Shown here piece after piece: positions 10,059 through 21,334 of a stretch of 64,000 nucleotides of DNA. Under the pieces are notes generated by a model. That model had not been told where the DNA came from. It did no database searches and was given only the letters and a program-made list of their open reading frames with translations. Position 1 is the stretch's first letter. Every line of letters begins with the position of its first letter. The position numbers and the translations under genes are program-made. This stretch comes from Arctopsyche grandis (Eukaryota > Arthropoda > Insecta > Trichoptera > Hydropsychidae): positions 21,194,256 through 21,258,255 of the forward strand of contig NC_135357.1 of NCBI RefSeq assembly GCF_051622035.1, read 5' to 3'.

Positions 10059-13000
10059 TTAGATGTACTCTGTCATCAAATCCGAGATAAAATCCTTGTG
10101 TCTGAATACATTGGTAAAGGCAGTATACATGTCTTTTCGGCAGGTAGTTCTAGTGTCATCAAGATCACTGACGCTGACGATGCCTCGGAGATACCAACGG
10201 GTTATTCCTCTTTCGGTAGTATCGAAAACTAAACCACCACCGCTGTCTCCACTACACAGAGCAGTTCCTGCAAAGCAAACAAACCATAAATTAAGTAGAA
10301 GTTAGAGTAGTGGTTCTTAACCATCAATGGTAAGCTCATTTAAAAAATTTGTTATCCTTGCAAAGACAAGAAACCCTAATATTATAACTACGTACTGTTT
10401 TTTTACATATAAAATCTCTAGTTTCGAAGAAAATACCAGCAGCACTAGAACCTATACTAGACCAAGTTGTAAACATGATAAATTTCATCAAATCGAGACC
10501 TTTAAAAACACGCATTTTAAAAAAAACTTTGCATTACTATGGAAGCTCAGTATGAATGTTTGCTTTTTTCACACTGAAGTCAAGTGGTTATCTAGGCGTA
10601 AAGTGTTATGCCGATTCATATAACTTACGAATGAATTGTTAATCTTTTTCCGAAATGAAGGTATGGATGATTTAAATCGAGATTTTGACTGATTCGAACT
10701 CAGAATCGATCACCGATTACTAGAGACACATATTTTGGGCATATATTTTTGTCAATTTTAGCATTTTCATTTTGCATTTTTGCGTTTTAGGGCATTAAAA
10801 ATGTTCAATTTTAGCATCTAAATATTTTTATGCTGAGTTTAATTTTAATTAATAAAAAATTTTGATGAATTTTAATAAATTTTATATACATATATACAAT
10901 TTAAAGAACACAACAATTAAAAATAATAAAAAAAATCAAAAATGTTTTGAAATTAAAATTACAATAAAAAAAAACATGGATATAAAAATACAAAGACAAA
11001 AAATATGAATATAAAAATATAATACCAATTAAAATGTATTAAAACTCAACATGGAGCATATTTCTACAAATTCTTTATTGAGATTCGTGCGGCGATCAGT
11101 AATTATTGACGGGACACCAAATAGATTTTGGAGCGGCACAACCAAACTCTTCATATTTAATTTTTGTTGCCATCAATGATAGCAATATATCCGCGTGGAT
11201 TGACTTTTTATATTCTCTATTAACTGTCTATGGAAATGGTACCTCCCCTTATAGGTATCCTCTTTTTTTTCAGTTTTTTAATTCAATTATCTCCCTAACA
11301 GCTAATCAAATTGGGCTAAAAATTTTTTACCCGTGATAGAGATTATACATTTTATACCAGAATATTTTTAAAATATTTTTTCCTAGGCCGGAAGTAGTAC
11401 TTTTACTCTAGAGAATCGAGGTTTTTTTTATGTTTTTCTCAGAAACCTTTTGGTTTATTGAATTGAAATTTCATATATATTATAGAATTTATGACAATAC
11501 GTTTTGTATTTAAACTTTTTCTTATTATTCAGATATAATCATTGAATTGAAAAAAATAGAAGGAATCTTAATTTAATATTTTTTTAGATTTAAAAATAAC
11601 TATTATGTACATATATGTCAACCAACCATTCAGCCAACCAGCACAGAACTTATCCACGGTCAAATAACGAACAAATGAGCTTGGTACTTTGCCCCTACAA
11701 GTCGCATAATCCACTACTGGTATAGTGACAGCTATTAGGCTTTCAGAAGCTGAATTAACGTCACCTTCCTTGGTAAGACCCCAACCTACGCCCTGGAACA
11801 ATAGAATTTGTAATTTGATGACACAATAGGATTGATTTAAAGGATTGTAACATGTAGTTTTACCTTTCCAAGTTTTCCAGGTGATACTTGTTCTTTTTGA
11901 AATGTGTTTGATAATAAGTCCAAACAAACTGGATGCACTGAATCGGTAAATTTGATCTGACCCTTCAGCAATAATACAGCTATATCTTGTTGCAGATTTT
12001 GATCATGTCCCCCATAAGTTTCAGGCGTGATAATACGTGAAATCTTGAATTTGAATCGATGAATAACAATCAATTGATACAATAAATTACATTGAGACCT
12101 ATAGATTATAATGATATTAAGATCCAAAACAAAAATAAAGTAAAAATATACGAAAGAAATGATTGGTTAACTGGAAGTATATCGTTTGTCATACAGAAAA
12201 TCCAAAATGATAAAGCATATAATATAAGTTTCCCAGCAATCTGCATGTTATTTTAATTTATCCGTATCGTTTCACATGCTTACCAAAAATTTTTGAGGAT
12301 TTTTGTCTAATTCACTATAATAACTCCTGTAATATTTTCCAACTGCCACTGCATAATTTGTTTCATTCAGAATAGTTCCTGCAGCATCATCGTGGAAGCA
12401 GTGAGCCGCTATATTTATAATATTAGTTGAAGTAAATTTAGTGTTAACACAAATTTAATTTTGATAAGTAAAATAAGAAGCACTTACCACTGACTACAAG
12501 TCTATTTGTGATAATAGTTCCCCCGCAGATATGACCAAAGTTGTTATACTTTAACCTATAAATGCCTACATGCCATGGTGATCCACCCGATACTTCATTG
12601 TAACCTCCTATTGCCAGACCCCCCCCTAACGATTTTTCCAGGCCACATTCTGAAAATAATCAGTGACTATTAGCATCTATAATTAAAAATAATAATCAGA
12701 AGAATTATGTACTTTTAATTTGAATATGTATGTATGTATATAGTATAAGTCAGGGCTTTTTTTTATCATGTAACATGGTGGAACGGCGTTCTGGCACCTT
12801 TTTAAAAGCTATTTAATGTTTCAAAAGCAATTAGACGAAACAATGTACGCGCGTACATAATGACAATCCATTTTTATATAATTCGTCGAAATGATAAAAT
12901 ATGATGCATATATATATAGAATAACCATAGATGCGCCTTTACGCTCTAAGCCAGTCACCCTGTTGGACCATGCAAAAACAAAGTAGTGCATGGTCCAACT

Positions 13001-16000
13001 CTCAGTAGCTAGTTAGCTTCTAAGTAGGAAAGGTCGATTGCATAGATATTGCGGAGATCTTTTCGTCACTAACTGAGGGGTGCGGGGGGTTTAACTAGCG
13101 GGGAAGTGGTGAAAAAAACGACGACCGCTGCGTCGACCTTTTTTTTTCCCAACTTCCCCGCTAGTTAAACCCCCCGTACCCCTCAGTTAGTGACGAAAAG
13201 ATCTCCGACCAAAATCAGGCGTCAGGGCCCATCTATGTATTATATATCTATGATATGATGTTATGAATAGAGACAGGCTCGGGACCGTGCCTTTTGAACA
13301 AAAAATGGGGCATTGGGGCTATTTTCCAGGAAAGATGGCAAATTATGTACAAAGCTAGAGAGCAAAACAAAAGTTATGAACCAGATGAAATATGGATGGA
13401 TTCAAAATATTGTCGTTCTTAATGGCGCGGCATAGGAAAAGCTAGTTTTAATTTTATTTCAATGATATTTGAATATAATTTTTTTTAGTAAAAAGCTTGA
13501 TAAGAAACGAATTCCGGCAACTTTTTTTAAAATAAAAACCCTGGTATACAATGACTATTTACATTGATTTAACCAGTTCACTACTGGTTTTTTGGGTATA
13601 TTTCCTGGTAAATAAATGAAACCAGAACATTTTTTGTATCTAAAAGAACTTTTTTGATCTAATAGTATCTAATAGATGGTTTTAAATATATTAAACCTTG
13701 AGCGAAAATGATGTCTTCTACAAAAATGTCGAATGTTATCTCCGTTTACCACAAGCAAATGCGCTTGCCAAAGGACTTTTTTTCTTTAATGAACAATGTG
13801 TTCCAGTGATAAAACGCAATTCAATGTTTTAACTTAAAAATGTTTGCTAATTAGTAATAACTAGTACAATTTTAAGCTGTCTTGTTTATAATATAATAAA
13901 AAATGTCCTGGTTTTGAATTTGAAGAAAAAGGTCATCTTACATGTTAGCATGTATTTATGTACTATTACATAAATGAGTATATGAATAGTTATAAAATAT
14001 CTAACCAGCAACACACTGAGGCATCGTATTATCCCAATCACCATTTATACATTTAAGAGTTCTAAGTTTAGAAGTGGTTTCTATATGTCGCGTCTTACAA
14101 GTAGATTTTACAACTGTACCACTCAGCATTACATCATTACAAGAGACATTGTTTCCCTGATAAGAGCACTGAAAGTTAACAGTAGAAGAACTCAATGTTT
14201 TGCAAGCCTCTAAAAATAAAATTATATTTTTATATTTTTGAATATCATTATGTAAAATTGAATATGAAAAATTATATGAAATTTAAACTCACTGATACAC
14301 TGGGCTTGTTCGTTCCAAACACCGCTTTGGCAAAAAGTGAAGTTCAGAGTAGGAAAATAATTCTTTTCGCATTCATAATTCAGAAGAGTGAAATCGTTTA
14401 CTGGAGTGCCTGGTGTAACCGTTTTATTATTAACTTTATATCTCCCTCTTTCTGGATAGTTCGGTAAAATGCATACAGATTCACTGAAATTTAATTATTT
14501 TTTTTTACTTTCACATAAAATAACTACATTTATTATTTAAAAAAATATTGAACCTACTTTGGAGGTGTTGTAGGATTAATAACATTCACAATCGCTATAT
14601 AATTTGGATTAATACCAACGCATACGTCGAACACTTCATCTGATCCGTCTACACAATCAATAACCTAAAAAGATTAATTTAACTGTTTAAAATTATGAAA
14701 TGGAATGATATCTGAAATGTAATTATGTGAATGCAGGACTTGAAATGGACAGGAGCGCATGGGAACGCCGCTCCCTTTCGTGAAATCCAGAAAAGTAGCG
14801 CTCCCTCTAGTGAAAAATTCAAAATTTCTGTTCCCTTTCGTAAATTATAAAAAAAAAATCATAAATGAGCGCTCCCATTCGTGAAAATTTCCATTTCGAG
14901 TCCTGTGTGAATTTATAATTAAAAAATCGAAATTTTTCGTTGTGCTTCTATTGTATTCATACTGACATTGTTGCATAAAGCGTCACCGTCAACACATGCA
15001 CCATATGCACACCTAAACAGGTAAGATTGACATATTCTATGTGAACACTGCTGCACATTCTCATCGGCATTATTTGAACAATCTCCATGACCATCACATA
15101 CTAAGTCATTTTCGATGCATTCGTTTGTTTTGCACTGGAATTGGTTATTGCTAAAAATTTAAACTCTTATCAAGTACATATAAATCACTTTAAATTATTC
15201 CCCATTGTAATAAATAATAAAAAAAAGGAAGATTACCTACATGTGTTGACAGTGTTCTTTCTACAGTCTTTGTGGAGTTCGTCTGATTCGTCGTCGCAAT
15301 CTTTTACATTATTGCACTTGGCATCGCCATCCACGCAAGCACCATAAGTGCATCGGAACAAGTATGAATCACATCTAAATAAAATATTTTTAATGTTTTT
15401 CATATTTTTTCTACATATTTTTACTATTAGCTACCACTAAGCAATGGAAGAGTTTCACTTCATAACTGACATCCAAAGATTTATTTAGTTTTCATTTAAA
15501 TTACATCTAATTTGATCTAATCGAAATGATCATTTTATAACTATTTATAATTTAGATTTTATATACACATACATACATACATGGATGCCTAAAATTTAAT
15601 ATTTATACACACCTTGTATTGCGACAGCTTGCCAAAGTCTCATCTGACTTATCCGGACAGTTAGGTTTACCATCACATAAGTCTTCTAATGGGATGCAAC
15701 TCCCATCCTTACACTTCCATCTACCCGAACTATAATTTTTGAAAATAATATTTTGTGTTGATAACATTATATTATATGTTTATATTATGTTATCCTCAAA
15801 AAAATATATTTTGGTTATGTGTATGTTTCATTATTAAGTCTTCCAAACAGTGGCGTAACTAGAAAAATGGGGCCCGCATGCAAATATTAGCAAAAGGCTT
15901 TAATATAGGATAAATAAACCATGGCTGTGGAGTCGTTAAAATAAATTCGACTCCAACTCTGACATTTTCCCATTTTCAATTAGAAATTGGTAGGTACGCG

Positions 16001-18818
16001 CTCCCATTAATTACATAAATAATGAATAACCAATTTTTGTAATAAAGTCTTACTTACCCGCATTTTTTTGTTGTCTGTCTGGCATTTCTAAACAAAACTG
16101 GATAGATTTGGCTCGTATTTTGGAAGTTATCGAAATCGCTGAAATTCATAACAAACTTAAAATTAAAATTAACTAAATAAATTTCTAAACCATGAAAACG
16201 TGATCAGTGATCAATTCTCAGTCAGATCAGTCAAAATCTTCAAAATACATGGATAAAGTAATAATAAAAAAAAACTAATCTTAAAAGCTTATGTCTACAC
16301 ATACCTTATACCTCACTACACATACACATACCTTATGTCTACACATACCTAATTTCAAATTCTGAATTATAACCATCAGTCCATAAATGTGTCGTCGCCG
16401 GAAACACTAAAAAATATTTTAACATTAGCTTATTGCCTTATTGTATCATATTATAGGTATGTATGTATGTATATTCACACAATTTTTTATAAGAAATAAA
16501 TTCAGAATACTCGCAAATACGTAAAGAATGAAATAATATAAATGATTATGTACTGCGTATTATTTTCCTTGTTGAAAAGATGGCGATAAAATTTTACTTG
16601 TGAAACACAGTGTTTATTTGGAAACCGGTTCATCAGGGTCAAGCTTGACCCGAAGAAGGTTAAATTTTTTTGCGATAAACATAAGTATGCAACATGTACA
16701 TATATTATGTATATATATGTGTAAATACCAGTGACGTGCCGGGAAAAGCTCCCTGTTTTTGTCGCACAGCTTTACTTACGTGTGCGCGAGCAGGATACAT
16801 GGAAACTAGGTGTGACGTCATCTTGGTTCCTTGTATACTGCTCGCACACACGTAAGTAAGACGGTGCGACAAAAACAGGGAGATTTTCACGGCACTCCAC
16901 TGGCACATACATACATTTGTATGTATGCATGTATGTACATAAAATCAAAAGCGTTAAAATCCAATTATAACTAAGAAAACTGGAGCAGGACAAACGCGGC
17001 ACTAATTTTACGCGGCACACATTTTTATCAAAAAATAAAAAAAAAGGGAATCCATGCCAAATACTATATTCGTGTGCACCGAGTTTTTGTTAAAAAGAAG
17101 ATATTTTAAAGTTGACAAAATTAATAATGAATTAATAATTTATTTATTTAAAGTTTGGACCATTGTAGCATTACAGGAATTTCTAATGCGCGACAATGGT
17201 CAAAAATATAACAGAAAAGAAAAGAAACAAAATAATAACTAAATAAATTAGACATAACAAAAACAAAACATATATACTAGATACACAAAAAACTAATAAT
17301 AATAATATTAATAATTACAAATTACAAATAATGAGTGATTAATAACATAAATATTTGCAAAAAGAAAGAAAACAAAATAATAGTTTTCAAAAAGAAAATG
17401 GATGGCAACCCTGGCAAAATGGCGAAATTTGATTCTCATTAATCAAACTGCAATATATTTTTTTAAATAGTAAAAAAATTGAAACACACATATTCTAAAA
17501 AAAAAAAAAACAACTAAAAGATTACTTTTTCGTGATTTTTGTCCAGATAAATCGATTGGTTGTAAACACAGGAAATTGTTCATGATTTTTTTTTAATTCA
17601 ATATGATGAAAATTTTCCACTAGATCCTTCATAAGAAATCCAGAATTTGCATTTTGCACTCTGATTTAATGTAAATTCACATTTAAAAATACCTTAGGCC
17701 TTATACCGGAACGTTGCCACGTTACGAGTAACGTCCAAGTGACCGAATTAGCGTACTTGGTCTGAGTGCACTCGTATCGTGGCAGCCCGGTATCAGATCA
17801 TCTAAAAAACGATAATAATAATTCCTTAATAGTTCTCAATGTATCATTGACGCTCAACATTTTACATACATATTTATTATATTTGGTCAGTGTATATTTT
17901 TGTGCAATGGCAACTCGATTGGCTATTCATATGTTTATATGTATGTTTTATTACGGTCTCCGTGACGAGCCAGAATGTTAAATTACAGAAAACGCAAATA
18001 TCGGAAGGCAAAGATCGAAAATCGAAAGATCTTAAGTCGAAAGATCAAAAAAAAAAGGGTGCATGGTAAACGGTACATACTCACTTAATTTGCGCGAGCA
18101 GGATACAACAGGAACAAGAGGAACAGGCTTTTCCTCCCGTATTAATGTGCGCGCGCAGAATACGGGAGGAAAAGCCTGTTCCTCTTGTTCCTGTTGTACC
18201 CTGCTCGCGCAAATTAAGTGAGTATGTATCGTTTACCATGCACCCTTTTTTTTTGATGTTTCGACTTAAGATCTTTCGATTTTCGATCTTTGCCTTCCGA
18301 TATTTGTGTTTTCTGTAATTTAACATTCTGGCTCGTCACGTAGACCCGTTTTATTAATATTAGATGAAGGTGAGTAGTATATCAAAGAAGATAAGTATTA
18401 CATAATTAATATATGTAAGTTTTCCCGTTAATTTTTAATACTCAAAATCTTCAAATACTGCATGTAGCAGGTTTTGCAGAATGAACAAATCAACGGCCTC
18501 AAAGTTTGAGAATCTTTTGAAAGAAGCGTATAAGTTAATGACATGTTCCGTAAGTGTTTGTAGCTAGCGGTACAAAAATAAGTAATAATGATACGTACAT
18601 ATATGCTTATTTATTCATAATTTACTATTTTAATTCAATAAACGATTCATATTATATGGACAAAAATTGGCACACTGTACTCTACGAACACATTTAATGA
18701 AAATTTGGACTTTCTAAGTTGGCGTTCACTATTATTATATTAGTATACATACATACGTTTAGTTAGTTTTTGAATCACCTGCGGATACAAATGTCAATAT
18801 CACCACCACAGTACTCAT
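10059..18818 (-). CDS. modSP: Modular serine protease (ModSP/HP14 type), 14 exons
   Basis: Minus-strand coding exons, 5' to 3': 18779-18818, 16349-16406, 16058-16138, 15613-15729, 15237-15374, 14967-15150, 14558-14664, 14293-14483, 14006-14209, 12488-12649, 12284-12408, 11864-12043, 11627-11792, 10059-10267. All join in phase with GT/AG ends and total 1962 nt (653 residues plus stop). Order: hydrophobic signal peptide; four LDLa repeats ([40 protein letters not shown]); a sushi domain; a second cysteine-rich sushi/Wonton-like domain; an S1 protease with [14 protein letters not shown] and CSGDSGGG. Exons 4 and 5 each contain the near-identical RC(T/A)YGACVDGDA unit, an exon duplication. This secreted protease class starts the Toll and prophenoloxidase cascades downstream of PGRP/GNBP sensors in Drosophila, Tenebrio and Manduca. 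The introns carry several MITEs. The architecture is secure; the first exon is less certain. Confidence 0.92.
10690..11510 (-). repeat. Inverted copy of the CTTCCGGT-periodic repeat
   Basis: This segment, in the last modSP intron, is the reverse complement of parts of 43.7-44.27 kb. The CCGGAAGTAGTACTTTTAC block and its AAACCTTTTGG neighbour match 43705-43785. The GGAAATGGTACCTC block matches 44005-44035. AACTCAGAATCGATCA corresponds to 44214-44235. No coding capacity is recognisable. Confidence 0.6.
12926..13237. mobile_element. Foldback MITE in a modSP intron
   Basis: Outer ends CATAGATG and CATCTATG are inverted, with similar following bases. Inside, 55-bp arms at 13053-13107 and 13152-13206 are inverse copies with one mismatch. 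A second small hairpin, GTTGGACCATGCA...TGCATGGTCCAAC, lies at about 12962-12998. It sits wholly between modSP exons 12488-12649 and 14006-14209. No clear target duplication was found. Confidence 0.65.
13270..13385. repeat. Dispersed repeat fragment in a modSP intron
   Basis: The blocks TTTTGAACAAAAAATGGGG, TTGGGGCTATTTTCCAGGAA and ACAAAGCTAGAG match the middle of the repeat at 50792-51225. This marks an old fragment of that family. Confidence 0.5.
14734..14905. mobile_element. hAT-like MITE in a modSP intron
   Basis: This 172-bp element starts CAGGACTTGAAATGG and ends CCATTTCGAGTCCTG. It contains several GCGCTCCC(A/T)(T/C)TCGTGAAA units in alternating arrangement. Flanking 8-mers TGTGAATG (14726-14733) and TGTGAATT (14906-14913) match at 7 of 8 positions, as for a hAT target duplication. 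It lies between modSP exons 14558-14664 and 14967-15150. Confidence 0.7.
16729..16902. mobile_element. Palindromic MITE (CAGTG...CACTG) in modSP intron 1
   Basis: The ends CAGTGACGTGCCGGGAAAA and TTTTCACGGCACTCCACTG are inverted repeats. The arms continue through CTCCCTGTTTTTGTCGCAC and GCGCGAGCAGGATAC. The right arm is a diverged inverse of the left. Flanking 8-mers GTAAATAC and GCACATAC match at only 6 of 8 positions, so the target duplication is weak. The core TGCGCGAGCAGGATAC is shared with the ~390-bp palindromic family at 17954. Confidence 0.65.
17702..17797. mobile_element. Small foldback element (~95 bp)
   Basis: ATACCGGAACGTTGCCACG and CGTGGCAGCCCGGTAT are inverted imperfect ends. 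The arms continue inwards through TACGAGT and CCAAGT. It has no coding capacity and no confident target duplication. Confidence 0.45.
17954..18348 (+). mobile_element. Palindromic ~390-bp MITE, copy A, 8-bp target duplication
   Basis: This near-perfect palindrome of 395 bp has ends CGGTCTCCGTGACGAG and the inverse CTCGTCACGTAGACCCG. TTTTATTA is duplicated at 17946-17953 and 18349-18356. The arms extend almost to the centre, leaving a short asymmetric loop (ATTAATGTGCGCGCGCAGAAT) that defines orientation. It sits in modSP intron 1. Copies B and C are at 58753 and 63269. Confidence 0.9.
18779..18818 (-). CDS. modSP: Candidate first coding exon of modSP (signal peptide)
   Basis: Minus strand: ATG followed by [12 protein letters not shown], then G at a CCGCAG|GTGATT donor. 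The split codon G+TG joins exon 16349-16406 in phase and gives [13 protein letters not shown], which looks like a signal-peptide cleavage region. The open frame continues upstream to another ATG at 18876-18878. That start would add 20 residues, including KIRR, and give a more typical n-region. The phase match and hydrophobicity support the exon; no transcript evidence is available. Confidence 0.55.
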
Positions 18819-18879
18819 GAGGGATACCCTCCTGATTTTCCAGATGCTCTTAATACACTGGTCATGATCACCGATCATG

Positions 18880-19115
18880 ATTGTCGATGACGATGCTGAC
18901 CAGTCGCTAACCAGTCTCAAAGTGCGTTGCACCGCCACGACAAACCAACACCCAGTGATACAAAACTACCTCGACGAACATTTCTGACCCATCGTGACCA
19001 AATAAGTACTGTAGATACTGAGAGTAACACAACGACATTTAGAAAAAAATAAACAGAAATTATCAAATCACAATGAACGCTATATGCATTTACATCGTTT
19101 CAAATTAGCTATTAA
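18880..19115. promoter_or_regulatory. Presumed upstream/promoter region of modSP
   Basis: This stretch lies directly upstream of the candidate modSP first exon on the minus strand and is less AT-rich than its surroundings. I cannot point to a clear TATA box, initiator or NF-kB-type site, so the call rests only on position. Confidence 0.25.
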
Positions 19116-19341
19116 TCTAATATATAATTTCGAAAGAGACTTTGTATGTTAATATATATGTTTATAAGTGACTTTGGTTGGTAATCGTAAACAAGGCAAA
19201 ATTTCTATTACGAAGATTCGATTTTTTTTTCGATTCAAATAAATTATTTAATAAAAAAACAAATGAATATTTACTATTAGATTCGCCATGTTTACGCTGT
19301 TTATATTACAAATACTGAGCGAAGCCGGGTAAAACAACTAG
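19116..19341 (+). mobile_element. Helitron-like non-autonomous element (TC...CTAG)
   Basis: The element starts TCTAATATATAATTTCG preceded by A. It ends with CTAG at 19338-19341 followed by T. Insertion between A and T without a target duplication, with 5' TC and 3' CTAG, is the Helitron signature. The 3' end GAGCGAAGCCGGGTAAAAC recurs at 53710-53735 and, inverted, at 21335-21370. I could not define a clean 3' hairpin. Confidence 0.65.
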
Positions 19342-19724
19342 TTGAATATAAAAATATATTTGGCTACGTTGATATAAAAAAAAATACATCCAAGTAGCAC
19401 GAACCTGTTAGAAGTCTGTTGAAAAATTTAAAATGTTCCGCGAACAGTGTATGCAATAAAAATCAACTTATTTCAACTGAGGATGAACTCATTAATTTTA
19501 AAACAAAAAGAATTGATGTAAATTGAGTTCAACTCAAAAAGCTTAAAGAACTGTGATGTAAACATGCGTGTTACATCGTCGAATAAAATTATTTGTTGTT
19601 ACATGTCTAAATTATTTTTTCTTGGGTTACATCATAATTTTTTTCTAGAATCACCTGTTGAATTACAAAATACTGGTTTATGAAAACGTGTGTTGTATGC
19701 ACTATCTTTTTTCATCATCATTTA

Positions 19725-19860
19725 AAGTCATTCACCATCCACTGCTGGATGAAGGCCTCTACAACACGCTTCCATCTGTCGCTGCATCGCAATTCTCATT
19801 AATCTCATCCCATATATTTTTTTTTATTTCATCCACCCATTCTTCAATTGTTGACATAAT
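19725..19860 (-). pseudogene. RTE-type non-LTR retrotransposon 3' remnant
   Basis: Minus strand translation gives EEWVDEIKKNIWDEI and then, after a frameshift, DRWKRVVEAFIQQWMVN. The pattern 'RWxDxI ... DRxRWxxLxEAFxxQW' is the familiar C-terminal end of RTE/BovB-like reverse transcriptase polyproteins in insects. Only the last ~45 codons survive and the frame is broken. Confidence 0.55.
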
Positions 19861-20060
19861 TGTTACTTTTAAAATAACCACTGCATCCACTGGCTTTAAC
19901 CGTATATCTTATAATATGTCTATGTAATTTTTTAAAAACACTTTAAATCAATGGAGAGACCATACAAAGTCGGAACAGGCAAGGCTTTCAACAGTCAATC
20001 CAAGGAATTGATATTAAATGTCTACATGTGGTGTGCTTGTACACATACGTATATATAATT

Positions 20061-20528
20061 AGCGAGCAGTTTGGTTAAATGGTAGCGTGTATGTTTAGCA
20101 CCATGTGATCAGTGAGTTCGATCCGCCAAACTGTTGATTAGATTTGGGGATTTTTGTGACTCCAAATTGATCGTTTCTAATCAGAGTTTGCAAATTTTAT
20201 CTGATCATTGTTGAAACGGTTCCTCAAATTGGCAAAAAAATCCTTTCCTGTTGTCTCAAATCTTCTGTATTTATTGTGTGTATAATTTGTAAAAATTATG
20301 TACAAAATTTAAAATCCATAGATGTCTCAATGGATTTATTCTGTATTAATTAATTAAATTAATTGTTATTTCGTGTTCTTCAACTTCTGGAAATACAATG
20401 ATTTATGTAATAATAAAAAAGTCTGCATTGTTTGTTATTAATTGTCCAGGAAGGCACATTGGGGTCTTCCTGTCAAGCCTTCCTGGTATATATCTATGTG
20501 AAAAATAAAATAAAATAAAATAATAATT
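20061..20528 (+). mobile_element. tRNA-derived SINE
   Basis: The head contains pol III promoter boxes: an A box TGGTTAAATGGTAGC at about 20071 and a B box GAGTTCGATCC at about 20114. Their spacing fits a tRNA gene, but the flanks do not form an acceptor stem. The unrelated body ends with GGTCTTCCTGTCAAGCCTTCC, a TATATCTATGTG stretch, and an (AAAAT)n tail to about 20520. ATAATT occurs just before the head and just after the tail, a probable target-site duplication. Confidence 0.78.
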
Positions 20529-21334
20529 CGACCGTTCATATAATGGATGTAGCTACAGAAGCCCTAAAAGTTACCAAAACGTCAATTAAAAAACAAAAAT
20601 TAACAGAATAAAGAAAACAGATTAGAGCAAACCCAAAATCATTTGTGAGCGGTTTTAATGAAGAGATTGTTGGACGCACAATCCGCACCTTTCATGTGGC
20701 TGAAAATATTTTGCCAACGCTTTCTTGAATATTAGAATAAAAATTGAAAAAAAATATTGGGTTCGAGAGCAAACGCACTTCTGTTTAATCTTTTTTTTAT
20801 ATTTTGCAGTTTTGGATACTTATTTTTATTTTTATATTTTGTATTTATTAAATGCAATAAATCTAGAAATTAAAATCGTTTCATTTTCAATAAAAATCAA
20901 TGTATATATGCGTAAAGCATACTTTGCAGTCATCTGGTGGCTACCAATAATGTTTCATTGGTCACTCTTTCGTTGAACGAACTCTAAGTACATGTATATA
21001 AAGTAAAAAAAAAAAACAACGTTCAGGTGCCGCAAAGGAAAAGGCGTCTGAAAGAAATCAGAAAATTTTCAAGCGGAAAATGATTTAATTTCTCGGTTCA
21101 GTTTATTTACGAGTTACAATTGTGCATAATCCTTAATTTTAATGAGCTATCACTCGGCTAAATTAATTAATTTGAAAAGTGCAAGACGCTCCCGGACAAA
21201 CAGACATTTGATGTGCTAATGCTCACCGACGCATTTCATTTCATAATAATATCCTACATTAAATTTACAAAAATTTGAAACCTTCACAGAATCATAATTC
21301 TTTTCAATTAAATATTTTTTTTTTATATTTATCA

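Noticed and set aside
15849-15990. hAT element starting CAGTGGCGTAACTAG in a modSP intron
   Set aside because: Only one hAT-like terminus is present; no inverted partner or 8-bp duplication was found, so I do not annotate an element.
18081-18326. 81-residue ORF (and the similar one at 63395-63658)
   Set aside because: Both lie entirely inside palindromic MITE copies, where the inverted arms mirror each other's open frames.
20061-20135. Possible tRNA gene
   Set aside because: A and B boxes are present, but no acceptor stem can be formed and a SINE body with an A-rich tail follows. It is a SINE head.
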